From Inhella gelatinilytica (GTDB taxonomy: Bacteria > Pseudomonadota > Gammaproteobacteria > Burkholderiales > Burkholderiaceae_C): 64,000 nucleotides of DNA. This document shows positions 28,370-36,671 of this stretch, in pieces (positions within the stretch are counted from its first letter, which is position 1; each line of letters starts with the position of its first letter). The stretch is from positions 62,001-126,000 of the forward strand of contig NZ_JAEDAL010000006.1 of assembly GCF_016093295.1 (NCBI RefSeq), read 5' to 3'. A program made the translations under genes and the position numbers. The notes under the pieces were generated by a model. That model saw nothing but the letters and a program-made list of their open reading frames with translations, had not been told where the DNA came from and made no database searches.

Positions 28370-29014
28370 ATGCAACCCACCCTTTCACTGGCCCTTGCAC
28401 CTGCCGCCCCGCTGATGCTGATGAGTTGGCTGACCCGTCTGGCCCCCCGCACGAGCGTGGGGGATGACGACGAAGCTGCACTGGTCGCGCGGCTCACGCA
28501 GGGAGACGAGCAGGCCTTGACCTTGCTCTACCGCCGCGAATCCGGCGCCGTTTACCGCTACGCCCTGGCCTTGGCCGGCGACGAGGCTGCTGCGCTGGAC
28601 GCCATGCAGGAGGCCTTCAGCCAGTGGTTGCGCGCCCCGCAAGGCTTTGACCCGGCCCGCGGCCGGCTCGGCGCCTACCTGGCGGGCATCGCCCGCCACC
28701 ACCTGCTGGGCCAGTGGCGTCAGCAGTGCGAGCCCCTGCCGGACACCGAGGAGCTGGAAGCCCAGCACCCGCTGGCCCACAGCCCCGACGCGTTGCTGGT
28801 GCAACAGCAAGACGACGCGGCCGTTTGGCAGGCCGTGCGCGCGCTGAGCTGGTCGCAACGCGAAGCCTTGGTGCTGGTGGACCTGCAAGAACGCAGCTAC
28901 GCCGAAGCCGCTGCCGTGGCCGGGGTGACCGAGGACGTGTTGCGCACGCGTCTGCATCGGGCCCGGGCCCGATTGGCCCAGCGGTTGGCAGCACACCGGG
29001 GAGCCCCCGCATGA
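28370..29014 (+). CDS. ECF-family RNA polymerase sigma factor
   Basis: 214 residues at the longest start. Sigma-70 region 2 (ALVARLTQGDEQALTLLYRR, then AMQEAFSQWLRAP) and region 4 (LSWSQREALVLVDLQERSYAEAA, then a helix-turn-helix) are both present. The first ~30 residues are not typical; starts at 28415, 28421 or GTG 28457 would give the common ECF N-terminus. The stop overlaps the next gene by four bases (ATGA), linking it to the one-TM protein and the Met/Pro-repeat periplasmic protein. The regulon is unknown. Confidence 0.92.
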   Translation: MQPTLSLALAPAAPLMLMSWLTRLAPRTSVGDDDEAALVARLTQGDEQALTLLYRRESGAVYRYALALAGDEAAALDAMQEAFSQWLRAPQGFDPARGRLGAYLAGIARHHLLGQWRQQCEPLPDTEELEAQHPLAHSPDALLVQQQDDAAVWQAVRALSWSQREALVLVDLQERSYAEAAAVAGVTEDVLRTRLHRARARLAQRLAAHRGAPA

Positions 29015-29499
29015 ACACCTTGAAGAACGTCTTGTCGCAAGCTCGCTTGGGGCTCAGCCGTCAACGCCCCAGCCCCGAACAAGATGCGGCCGTGCTGCTG
29101 CAACTGCAGCGCCAGTGGCGGCGCCAGCAAGCCTTGCCGCTGCTGCGTCCGGCTGCGTTGGGCCCTGCGCTGCTGGACGAAGGGCCCCAAACCCCTCGTG
29201 GCCTGCTGGTGTTGGGGGTGATCTTGACGCTGGCCGCGCTGGCGTTGGCCCTGAACCTGGCGCGCCCCGACACCGCCCCGCAACCGGCCGGCGACTTCTG
29301 GCGCCTGGTCAGCGAGGAGCAGTGGCAGCAACTGGCCCGCGACGACGAGCCCGTGTGGGTCGTCCCCGCCGACATCCCCCGCGAGCGCCTGGCCCTGATG
29401 GGCCTGCCCTACGACACCAGCCGTGCGGCCGACACCGTGCGCGCCGATTTGATGATGCACCGCAACGGCCAAGTGCTGGCGGTGCGCTTTTTGCAGTAA
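29011..29499 (+). CDS. Single-TM hypothetical protein, candidate anti-sigma factor
   Basis: 162 residues. A cytoplasmic N-terminal ~65 residues (Gln/Arg rich), one transmembrane segment (GLLVLGVILTLAALALALNLA) and a periplasmic ~75 residues containing WVVPADIPRERLALMGLPYD. No zinc anti-sigma motif (HxxxCxxC) is present. Its position directly after an ECF sigma gene, the overlap and the topology suggest an anti-sigma factor; this is inferred from context, not homology. Confidence 0.85.
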   Translation: MNTLKNVLSQARLGLSRQRPSPEQDAAVLLQLQRQWRRQQALPLLRPAALGPALLDEGPQTPRGLLVLGVILTLAALALALNLARPDTAPQPAGDFWRLVSEEQWQQLARDDEPVWVVPADIPRERLALMGLPYDTSRAADTVRADLMMHRNGQVLAVRFLQ

Positions 29500-29523
29500 C
29501 CCCGCCCCGCTTTGGAGACCCGC

Positions 29524-30738
29524 ATGAAACCCACCCTGATTGCCCTCAGCACCCTGAGCCTGGCCCTGGGGGCCAGCGCCCAGACCACCCGCTTGCACCT
29601 CACCCTGCCCGACCCGCACGTGCTGCACCAGGAGATCGAGGCCGAGGTGACGCAGGCGCTGGCCGAAGTCCGCCGCGTGCAACACAGCCTGGCGGAGGGG
29701 CCCGGCATGATTCATGTCGAGATGGGCCGCGAGCGGGTGGTCAAGGGCGCGCCCTACTGCGCGGACGCTGTTCACGAAACCGTGCAGCCGCTGGCGGATG
29801 GCAACCGCATCGTCAAGCGACAGACCACCCGCCTGTGCCGCGATGGCGAGGGCCGCACCCGGCGCGAAGTGCAGCGCGACGGCGGCACCAAGCTCGTGTA
29901 CCTGACCGACCCGGTGAGCCGCGAGTCCTGGGTGCTCGACCCCGAGCGCAAAACCGCCCGCCCGGCCGGCTGGGCCGCCTGGGGTCAGGCCATGGGCCAC
30001 GAGTGGGGCGAGTGGGCACGCGACCTGAGCCAGCGCCTGCGCGAACACATGCGCCACCCCGGCGATGCGCCCAAGCCCCCTGTGCCGCCCCTGCCACCAG
30101 GCAAAGAAGGCAAAGCCCCCAAAGCCCCCGCCGCGCCAGCCGCACCCGGCACGCCCGCGGCCGACGGTGAGCCCCAGGTGGTGATTGAGAACGAAGTCGT
30201 CATCCGCCACGGCGAGGGCGAGCCCCAGCGCCAGCGCGATGTGCGGGTCTACCGCTTCAGCGACCTGCCCAAGCACCTGCCGCCGCTGCCCCCCGCCCCG
30301 GCCATGGCCCCCATGCCACCCATGCCCCCGATGCCCCCGATGCCGCCCATGGCCGGCGCCTTTGACGGCCCCATGGGCTGGCGCCAGTTCATGCCGCGCG
30401 GTGAAGGGGTGCAAACCGCCCTGCCGGCCAAAGAGGTGGACGGCGTCAAGGTCAACGGGGAGCGCACCACCTGGACCATCGAGGCCGGCAAGATCGGCAA
30501 CGAGAAGCCCATCGTCATCAGCCGCGAGGTCTGGACCTCACCGGAGCTGATGCTCACCGTCTCCAGCCGTGACCACGACCCGCGCAGCGGCGAGGTCAGC
30601 TACCGCTTGGAAAAGCTCAAGCGCGGCGAGCCCGAGGCCAGCCTGATGAAGGTCCCCGCCGACTACCAGAAGCCCGCCGCCCGAGCCCCCGGTGCGCCGC
30701 GCGCACCCGGTGCCGCCGCGTCAAACACCAAGACCTGA
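29524..30738 (+). CDS. Periplasmic protein with Met-Pro repeat, ECF-linked
   Basis: 404 residues. Signal peptide MKPTLIALSTLSLALGASAQ with a good ribosome site (GGAG). The N-terminal part carries KGAPYCADAVHETVQPLADGNRIV and CRDGEGRTRRE, a pattern that recurs in exported proteins of several phyla where Cys is usually Ser or Tyr. A Pro/Ala linker and about five MPP repeats (residues ~258-276) follow. The C-terminal part reads EVWTSPELMLTVSSRDHDPRSGE and ends VPADYQKP. Met-rich repeats and two Cys residues are compatible with copper binding, but that is inference. The transcript ends at the terminator at 30784. Confidence 0.88.
   Translation: MKPTLIALSTLSLALGASAQTTRLHLTLPDPHVLHQEIEAEVTQALAEVRRVQHSLAEGPGMIHVEMGRERVVKGAPYCADAVHETVQPLADGNRIVKRQTTRLCRDGEGRTRREVQRDGGTKLVYLTDPVSRESWVLDPERKTARPAGWAAWGQAMGHEWGEWARDLSQRLREHMRHPGDAPKPPVPPLPPGKEGKAPKAPAAPAAPGTPAADGEPQVVIENEVVIRHGEGEPQRQRDVRVYRFSDLPKHLPPLPPAPAMAPMPPMPPMPPMPPMAGAFDGPMGWRQFMPRGEGVQTALPAKEVDGVKVNGERTTWTIEAGKIGNEKPIVISREVWTSPELMLTVSSRDHDPRSGEVSYRLEKLKRGEPEASLMKVPADYQKPAARAPGAPRAPGAAASNTKT
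30304..30351 (+). repeat. 9-bp in-frame tandem repeat encoding Met-Pro-Pro
   Basis: Six units begin at 30304, 30313, 30322, 30331, 30340 and 30349 with the form ATG-CCN-CCN (the first reads ATG-GCC-CCC). The repeat number could vary between strains by slippage. Confidence 0.85.
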
Positions 30739-30783
30739 GTGGCTGGGGCCGCGCCCGGACGGCGCCGGCCTTTCCCCAGCCCC

Positions 30784-30808
30784 AAGCCACCTTCGGGTGG
30801 CTTTTTTT
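30784..30808 (+). terminator. Intrinsic terminator
   Basis: AAGCCACC, loop TTCG, GGTGGCTT, with seven T residues. It separates the ECF module from the GntR-ABC operon. Confidence 0.93.
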
Positions 30809-30828
30809 ATTGCATGACTTTTTCCATG

Positions 30829-30858
30829 TGGACACGTGTATTGGTGCATTGATACACT
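30829..30858 (+). promoter_or_regulatory. Promoter with overlapping YtrA-type operator
   Basis: -35 TGGACA (30829-30834), 18-base spacer, -10 TACACT (30853-30858). The inverted repeat GTGTAT-N10-ATACAC (30836-30857) covers the spacer and most of the -10. YtrA-subfamily GntR regulators are known to bind GTGTA/TACAC-type inverted repeats in front of their own operons, so repression of the operon starting at 30865 is expected. Confidence 0.72.
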
Positions 30859-30864
30859 AGTCGA

Positions 30865-31263
30865 ATGGGTGACACGCTTCCCTTTTTGATTCACACCGGC
30901 TCCACCGAGCCCATCTACCGCCAGTTGATGGACCAGGTGCGCCGTCGCGTGGCCGCGGGGCAGTGGCAAGCGGGGCAGGAGCTGCCCTCGGTGCGCGAGC
31001 TGGCCGCCGCGCTGGCCGTGAACCCCATGACCATCTCCAAGGCCTACAGCCTGCTCGAAGCCGAGGGGCTGCTGGAGCGCCGCCGCGGCCTGGGCATGGT
31101 GATTGCGGCCGGCCACACCGGCGCGGCCCCCAAAGCCGAGCGCATTGAAGCGCTGCGCCCCACCCTGGAACGCGCCGCCGCCGAGGCGCGCGAGCTCGCC
31201 GTCCCCACCGAGCAGGTGCTGACCCTGCTGCGCCAACTTCTTGAGGAAGGGAAATCTTCATGA
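30865..31263 (+). CDS. GntR-family regulator, YtrA subfamily
   Basis: 132 residues: an N-terminal winged helix (PIYRQLMDQVRRRVAAGQW, then LPSVRELAAALAVNPMTISKAY) with only a short C-terminal helical region, as in YtrA-type regulators that have no large effector domain. It probably represses its own operon through the palindrome at 30836-30857. The predicted transcription start, about seven bases after the -10, falls on the ATG itself, and there is no Shine-Dalgarno sequence, so the message may be leaderless. It overlaps the ABC ATPase gene (ATGA). Confidence 0.93.
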   Translation: MGDTLPFLIHTGSTEPIYRQLMDQVRRRVAAGQWQAGQELPSVRELAAALAVNPMTISKAYSLLEAEGLLERRRGLGMVIAAGHTGAAPKAERIEALRPTLERAAAEARELAVPTEQVLTLLRQLLEEGKSS

Positions 31264-32195
31264 GCCGACTCACCAACCTGGCCCTGCCCTGGTGGAAGGC
31301 CCCGCGCCACGCCGCCGCCCCGGCATCCGCCGGGCTCAGCCTGCATGCCACGGCAGCAACGCCGGACACCGCCGCCCCGGTTCACATCACGGGCCTGAGC
31401 CTGCGCTACGGCAACGCCGGCCCCGCCGTGTTGAATGGGCTGGACTGGCGCCTGCAACCGGGCCAGGTCGTCGGCCTGCTGGGCCGCAACGGCGCCGGCA
31501 AGACCAGCCTGCTGGAGGCCCTGCTGGGCCTGCGCGAGCCGCTGGCCGGCGAAGTGAGGCTCTTTGGTCAGCCCGCCACCGCGATCGACGACACGGTGCG
31601 CGCCCGCATCGGCTACGTGCCGCAGCAGAACGACTTGTTCGAGGGGCTGACGGCCACGGAGATGCTGGCCTACTTCCGCAGCTTCTACCCGCGCTGGAAC
31701 GAGGCGCGCGTGAACCACCTGCTGCAGCGCTGGCAGCTGCCCACTGACCAGCCCATCGGGCGCCTGAGCGGCGGCCAGCAGCAGCGGCTCGCCATCATCC
31801 GCGCCCTGGCGCACGAGCCCGAGCTGCTGGTGCTGGACGAGCCCGTGGCCAGCCTGGACCCCCTGGCGCGCCGCGACTTCCTGCGCGAGCTGGTGGAGCA
31901 GGTGCTGGACCGCGGCACCACCGTCGTGTTTTCCACCCACATCCTCAGCGACCTGGAGCGCGTGGCCTTCAACGTGGCCTTCTTGCAAGCCGGCCGCATC
32001 CGCCTGCAGGCGCCGCTGGACGAGCTGCTCGAGGAATGCCAATGGCTCAGCGGCCCTCCGGCCGCGCTGCAGGCTGCCGGGGGGGAATTCCTGGCCCAGG
32101 TCGGTGGCCGCACCTTGGTGCGCGGGGCGGCGGCGCACCCTGGCGTGCAAGCCCAAGGGGTCACGCTGGAAGACCTGTTTGAAGCCCTGACCTGA
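31260..32195 (+). CDS. ABC transporter ATP-binding protein, YtrB-like
   Basis: 311 residues. Walker A GRNGAGKTSL, signature LSGGQQQR, Walker B LLVLDEPVASLDP and the switch His in STHIL are all intact. The first ~50 residues before the ATPase domain are Ala-rich and of unknown role. As in other YtrA operons, the ATPase is followed by a membrane subunit (475 residues), indicating an exporter-like or envelope-stress ABC system. Substrate unknown. Confidence 0.93.
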   Translation: MSRLTNLALPWWKAPRHAAAPASAGLSLHATAATPDTAAPVHITGLSLRYGNAGPAVLNGLDWRLQPGQVVGLLGRNGAGKTSLLEALLGLREPLAGEVRLFGQPATAIDDTVRARIGYVPQQNDLFEGLTATEMLAYFRSFYPRWNEARVNHLLQRWQLPTDQPIGRLSGGQQQRLAIIRALAHEPELLVLDEPVASLDPLARRDFLRELVEQVLDRGTTVVFSTHILSDLERVAFNVAFLQAGRIRLQAPLDELLEECQWLSGPPAALQAAGGEFLAQVGGRTLVRGAAAHPGVQAQGVTLEDLFEALT

Positions 32196-32212
32196 GCCCC
32201 GAGGAGCCTCCC

Positions 32213-33640
32213 ATGCACCGCTTTCTCCCGCCACCGCAGGTCGCGATCTGGCGCCAGCCCTGGCAGCAGCGCCGCACCCCGGGCGAGCACCTGGGCCTGC
32301 TGCTGACCCTGGCCGGAACCAGCCTGCCGGTGCTGCTGCTGGCACAGGCTTCCAACTGGCTGCCAGCATTGGCCTTGGTCTGGCTGGTCGTGCTGTGGTG
32401 GAACCAGGTAGCCGCCTTGCTGCGCCAAAACCAGCCCCGCCTGGCGCAGTTGGTGCCAGGTCATTACGCGGCGCTACGGCGCCAACTGCTGATCCAGGGC
32501 CTGGTCGTAACCCTGTTGGGCGCCGGCTGCCTTTACGCATCCACAGGGCCGGGTCCTTGGTTGTTGATGGTGGGGCTGAGCGTAGTCCTGCTGGCTTGGA
32601 TGGTGTGCGAGCCCACGCTGTTTTGGCCCATCTATCTATTTCCCGTCTGGCTTGCTTTGCTGGACTCCTGGAATCCCAATGTACAAATTTCGCTCAACCC
32701 GCCGTTCAGCATTCAAGCCCTGACGTTTGGGGCGTACGCCCTCCTGTTGGCCGCCTGTGTCGCCCGCAACGGCACCACCCTGCAGCGCCGGCATGCCCGC
32801 GAGCGAGCCCTTCAAGCGGCGGCCCGGGCCGCCCGCGAAGGCCGCCCCGATGGCCACCAGGCGCCCTGGGTGCGGCGCCTGGAATCCCTGTTCGACTGGC
32901 CACAAGCCCTGCACCGCGCCGCCCTGGTGCGCCGGGCCGACCCGCGCACCGTGCTCGCGCGGCTGGACCATGTGCTCAGCCGCAACGGCCACTGGGCCAG
33001 CCAGCTGTGGATCTTCAGCATCTTTTTGATGCTGCTCGTGGGCACCCTCGTCAGCCTACTGCTCCTGTTGCCCAAGGCCCCGCCCTGGGATGAGATCGGC
33101 CAGGGCGCCCGCCTCGGTCTGTCCATCGGCCCCTTCAGCTTCTTGCTCAGCGCTCCCTTGATCCGAGCGCGCATGCTGTGGGGCACGCGGCGCGAGCAAG
33201 CCCTGCTGGTCTTGCTGCCCGGCGTGCCGCAGGGCGCCCAGCAGGCGCAGGCCCTGGCCCTGTACTGGGGGCGCCAGCACCTGGCCTTGTGGAGCTTGGG
33301 CAGTGCAATGCTGCTGGGGCTGCTGGCGGTTTCCCACCCGCCCAGCCTGGTGTACGGCACGGCCTACGTCGCCGCCTGCCTGCCGCTGGGCTTGCTGCAA
33401 GGCTTTAGCCTGCTGCGCGCCCGCACCCAGGGCCCCGGCTGGGTCGACCGTATCGCGCCCTTCCTGCCCGCGCTGATGGCCCTGCCGGCCCTGGGCGCCG
33501 AACGTATCGGCCTGCCGCCCGCGCTGAGCCTGGGCGCCTCGGTCCTCCTGAGCGCCCTGGGCGCCCAGGTGCTGTGGCGCGGCCTGCGCCAGGCCCCGCT
33601 GCCGGCCGGCCGCCAAACCTACAACGGCAGTTCCGTGTAA
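32213..33640 (+). CDS. Multi-spanning membrane protein, probable ABC permease subunit
   Basis: 475 residues with about ten hydrophobic segments in two halves, separated by a charged cytoplasmic stretch (residues ~185-260, Arg/Ala rich, LQAAARAAREGRPDGHQ). No named permease signature is recognised; assignment rests on being 17 bases after the ATPase in a GntR-ABC operon. Its 3' end overlaps the convergent flavin reductase gene by 22 bases. Confidence 0.85.
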   Translation: MHRFLPPPQVAIWRQPWQQRRTPGEHLGLLLTLAGTSLPVLLLAQASNWLPALALVWLVVLWWNQVAALLRQNQPRLAQLVPGHYAALRRQLLIQGLVVTLLGAGCLYASTGPGPWLLMVGLSVVLLAWMVCEPTLFWPIYLFPVWLALLDSWNPNVQISLNPPFSIQALTFGAYALLLAACVARNGTTLQRRHARERALQAAARAAREGRPDGHQAPWVRRLESLFDWPQALHRAALVRRADPRTVLARLDHVLSRNGHWASQLWIFSIFLMLLVGTLVSLLLLLPKAPPWDEIGQGARLGLSIGPFSFLLSAPLIRARMLWGTRREQALLVLLPGVPQGAQQAQALALYWGRQHLALWSLGSAMLLGLLAVSHPPSLVYGTAYVAACLPLGLLQGFSLLRARTQGPGWVDRIAPFLPALMALPALGAERIGLPPALSLGASVLLSALGAQVLWRGLRQAPLPAGRQTYNGSSV

Positions 33641-34131
33641 TACCGCCCGCCGTGGAAGATCAGGGGCTGCGCCCCCAGGCGGTGGGTGCAGCGCTCGACC
33701 TCGCCCACGAAGAGGATGTGATCGCCCTCTTCGTATTGGCTGCGGTTGGCGCACTCGAACACGGCGGCACAGCCCGGGATCAGCGGCACGCCGCCGGCGC
33801 CCTCGTCAAAGGTCAGGCCCGCAAAGCGGTCGATGTCACGCGTGGCAAAGCGCTGGGCCAACTCAATTTGCTCGGCGGCCAGGATGTGAATCGCGTAGTG
33901 GCTGCCCTGCGCAAAAACGGGCAAGGAGCCGGCGCGCTGGGACAGGCTCCACAGCACGCGCGGTGGCTCCAGCGAGACCGAGTTGAAGCTGTTGGCCGTG
34001 AGCCCCACCAAGCGCCCATCCGCCCCGCGGGCGGTGACGATGGTCACGCCGGTGGCAAAAAGGCCCAGGGCGGCGCGCAGCGATTGGGGGTTGGGGGCGT
34101 TCACGGGACCGATTGTCGGGGCGCGTAGCAT
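33619..34131 (-). CDS. Flavin reductase-like domain protein
   Basis: 170 residues. Flavin-binding split-barrel protein: LRAALGLFATGVTIVTA, GLTANSFNSVSLEPPRVLWSL, and the C-terminal GDHILFVGEV block match the HpaC/DIM6-NTAB flavin reductase family, which supplies reduced FMN or FAD to partner monooxygenases. No monooxygenase is adjacent. ATG 34131 has AAAGGG upstream; GTG 34104 is an alternative start. It diverges from the AmpG-like gene with less than 60 bases between starts. Confidence 0.92.
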   Translation of the reverse strand: MLRAPTIGPVNAPNPQSLRAALGLFATGVTIVTARGADGRLVGLTANSFNSVSLEPPRVLWSLSQRAGSLPVFAQGSHYAIHILAAEQIELAQRFATRDIDRFAGLTFDEGAGGVPLIPGCAAVFECANRSQYEEGDHILFVGEVERCTHRLGAQPLIFHGGRYYTELPL

Positions 34132-34160
34132 CGCGCGCTTGCCCTTTCCCGGAATGCCCC

Positions 34161-35720
34161 TTGTCCACCGACCGTCTTGCCCCACTCCGTGCCTTCGGCC
34201 GCTACCACCGCCTGCTGGTCATCACGCTGCTGGGTTTTGCGTCCGGGCTGCCCCTGGCGCTGACTGGCCAGGCGATGCAGGCCTGGCTCACTCAAGCGGG
34301 CTTGAGCCTGGCCACGATTGGCTTTCTAACCCTGGTGGGGCTGCCCTACACCTTCAAGTTCCTGTGGGCACCGCTGCTGGACCGCTTTGACCTGCCGCTG
34401 TTCGGGCGCCGGCGGGGTTGGATTGCGCTCAGCCAGGCGCTCCTGGCCCTGGCCCTCTTGGGGTTGGCGCAACTGGACCCCGCCCAGCAGCTCGGCCCCT
34501 TTGCGGCGCTGGCCTTGCTGGTGGCCTTTTTGTCGGCCAGCCAAGACGCGGCCTACGACGCCTACCGGACTGATTTGCTGCCGGCCCCCGAGCGTGCGCT
34601 GGGCGCGAGCCTGAATACGCTCGGGTACCGGCTGGCGATGATCGTCAGCGGCGGTCTGGCCTTCATCTGGGTGGACCCGACCGCTGGCGGCCTGACGTGG
34701 CCGGCGGTGTACCGGGGCTTCGCGGCGCTGATGGCGGGCGCTGCCGTCGTCACCCTGCTCCTGAGCCCGCGCCTGCCGCAGGCGGAGCGGCCCCAAACCG
34801 ACGCCCGGCGCGACCTGCTGGGTTTTGCCGCCGTGCTCGCCGCCGTGGCACTGGGCGTGTTCCTGGTCCAGCGGGGCCTGGAGCCCGCATTGAAAGCCGT
34901 GCTCGCCCCCGCCACGCCGCTGGGCGGCAAGTGGGTGGACCTGCTGGTGCTGCTGCTGGGCCTGCTGCTGGTCGGCCCGCTGGCGGCCTGGGCCGCACGC
35001 CGGGCGCGCTACGACACGCTGCTGGGCGGGCTGCGCGACTACTTGGCGCAACCGGGCGCCGCCGCCATGTTGGGCCTGATCGTGCTCTACAAGCTGGGGG
35101 ACGCGTTCTCGGTCAGCCTGCTGACGCCCTTCCTGCTGACGGGCATGGGATTCAGCCCCGCCGAGGTTGGGGTGGCGAACAAGATCTTCGGCCTGTGGCT
35201 CTCCATCGCCGGCGCGTTGCTGGGTGGCGCCTTGATGCTGCGCCTGGGCCTGTGGCGCGCGCTGTGGCTGTTTGCCGTGCTGCAAGCGGTGAGTAACCTG
35301 GGCTACTGGGGCCTGGCCGTGGGGGGCAGCGGAACTTGGGGCAGCCTGACGGTGCCGGCCTTTGATTGGGGCCTGGTCAAACTGGCCCAGCCCACCGTGC
35401 TGGACGGCGGCTTGCTGGCCGTGATCGCCTTCGACAACCTCTGCGGCGGCATGGGCACGGCGGCCTTCATCGCCTTCCTGATGGCGCTGTGCCAACAGCG
35501 CTACTCGGCCACGCAATTCGCGCTCTTGTCAGCGCTCTCGGCGGTGGGGCGCGTGTGGGTCGGCCCGCTGGCCGGAGTGCTGGCCGAGAGCCTGGGCTGG
35601 CCGGTGTTTTTCATCGTGAGCATTGGGTTTGCGCTGCCTGGGTTGCTGCTGCTGTGGTGGCTGCGCCCGCCCATTGAGCGACTGGATGCCCCCACGGGCC
35701 CCGTTGCTGCGGACGATTGA
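34161..35720 (+). CDS. ampG: AmpG-family muropeptide permease (MFS)
   Basis: 519 residues, about 12-14 membrane segments. AmpG features include LLGFASGLPLAL at the N-terminus, LPYTFKFLWAPLLDRF, and SASQDAAYDAYRTD. AmpG imports GlcNAc-anhydroMurNAc peptides from cell-wall turnover. I chose TTG 34161 with GGAA six bases before it; no ATG in this frame gives a full N-terminus. It overlaps the M48 protease start, so the two appear coupled, which fits a cell-envelope unit. No ampC or ampR is seen in the window. Confidence 0.88.
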   Translation: MSTDRLAPLRAFGRYHRLLVITLLGFASGLPLALTGQAMQAWLTQAGLSLATIGFLTLVGLPYTFKFLWAPLLDRFDLPLFGRRRGWIALSQALLALALLGLAQLDPAQQLGPFAALALLVAFLSASQDAAYDAYRTDLLPAPERALGASLNTLGYRLAMIVSGGLAFIWVDPTAGGLTWPAVYRGFAALMAGAAVVTLLLSPRLPQAERPQTDARRDLLGFAAVLAAVALGVFLVQRGLEPALKAVLAPATPLGGKWVDLLVLLLGLLLVGPLAAWAARRARYDTLLGGLRDYLAQPGAAAMLGLIVLYKLGDAFSVSLLTPFLLTGMGFSPAEVGVANKIFGLWLSIAGALLGGALMLRLGLWRALWLFAVLQAVSNLGYWGLAVGGSGTWGSLTVPAFDWGLVKLAQPTVLDGGLLAVIAFDNLCGGMGTAAFIAFLMALCQQRYSATQFALLSALSAVGRVWVGPLAGVLAESLGWPVFFIVSIGFALPGLLLLWWLRPPIERLDAPTGPVAADD

Positions 35721-36667
35721 TGAAAATCCACGCCATGGAAACGCTGCACTTGGATCACGCCCCCACCTACGGTTTCGGCCGCTGCGATTGCTGCGGCCCC
35801 GCCAGCCGGCCTGGCCGGCGGTTGTTCACGGGTCTCTTGGTGGCGGGAGCGGCTGCGCCCGCTTGGGCGCGCGAAGGGGTTCAAGTCGGAGAACGGAGCA
35901 AATTCACCAAATTGGTTCCGGCGGAGGACATCGAGCAAGGGGCGTCATTGCAGTACCAGCGCATGCTGGGCGAAGCCAACCAAAAACGGGCGCTCTTGCC
36001 CGGGACCCACCCCCAAGTTCAACGCCTGCGCTACATCGCCCAGCGCATGCTGCCCTTCACGGCGGAATGGAACCCCCGCGCTCGCCAGTGGAAATGGGAA
36101 GTGAACATCTTGGCCAGCAAAGAGCTGAATGCCTTTTGCATGCCTGCCGGCAAGATCGCGTTTTATTACGGCATCCTGGCCGAACTGCAGCTGAGTGACG
36201 ATGAAGTGGCAGCCATCATGGGCCACGAGGTCGCCCATGCGCTGCGTGAACACGCCCGCGAGCGCATGGGCAAGACGGCCGCGACCCGCGTCGGTGCCAG
36301 CGTGTTGTCCAACTTGCTCGGACTGGGCAACCTCGGCGACGCCGCCATGAACCTGGGGGCCCAGTTGCTGACCTTGAAGTTCAGTCGAGAAGATGAATCG
36401 GAAGCCGACCTGGTGGGCATGGAACTGGCTGCCCGCGCGGGCTACGACCCCCAGGCCGGCGTGAGCCTGTGGAAAAAAATGGGACAGAAAAAGCAATCCC
36501 CCGACAGCCGCATCCTGCAACTGCTCTCCACTTATGCGAGCACGCACCCGGCCGGCCCGGAGCGCATTCAAGACATCCAGCGCAACCAGCCCGATGTGGC
36601 CAGCTTGTACGCCCGGGCCCCCAAACCGGACCGCCGCTTCCCGCCCGCCGAAGCCTTGAAGGGCTGA
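35720..36667 (+). CDS. M48 family metalloprotease (periplasmic, Cys-rich leader)
   Basis: 315 residues. Zinc motif HEVAH at residues 169-173 with the downstream Glu in SREDESEADLVGM, the M48 gluzincin signature. It resembles the BepA/YcaL-type envelope proteases that handle misfolded outer-membrane proteins, without TPRs. The leader is unusual: FGRCDCCGP precedes a twin-arginine-like export signal (GRRLFTGLLVAGAAAPAWA). ATG 35720 overlaps the ampG-type stop. A fourth ABC binding protein starts four bases after its stop. Confidence 0.92.
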   Translation: MKIHAMETLHLDHAPTYGFGRCDCCGPASRPGRRLFTGLLVAGAAAPAWAREGVQVGERSKFTKLVPAEDIEQGASLQYQRMLGEANQKRALLPGTHPQVQRLRYIAQRMLPFTAEWNPRARQWKWEVNILASKELNAFCMPAGKIAFYYGILAELQLSDDEVAAIMGHEVAHALREHARERMGKTAATRVGASVLSNLLGLGNLGDAAMNLGAQLLTLKFSREDESEADLVGMELAARAGYDPQAGVSLWKKMGQKKQSPDSRILQLLSTYASTHPAGPERIQDIQRNQPDVASLYARAPKPDRRFPPAEALKG

Positions 36668-36671
36668 CCCC

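Noticed and set aside
24133-28481. Two long minus-strand frames antisense to the binding proteins
   Set aside because: The plus strand encodes three clear SBP family 5 proteins; the antisense frames have repetitive Val/Gln/Ala composition.
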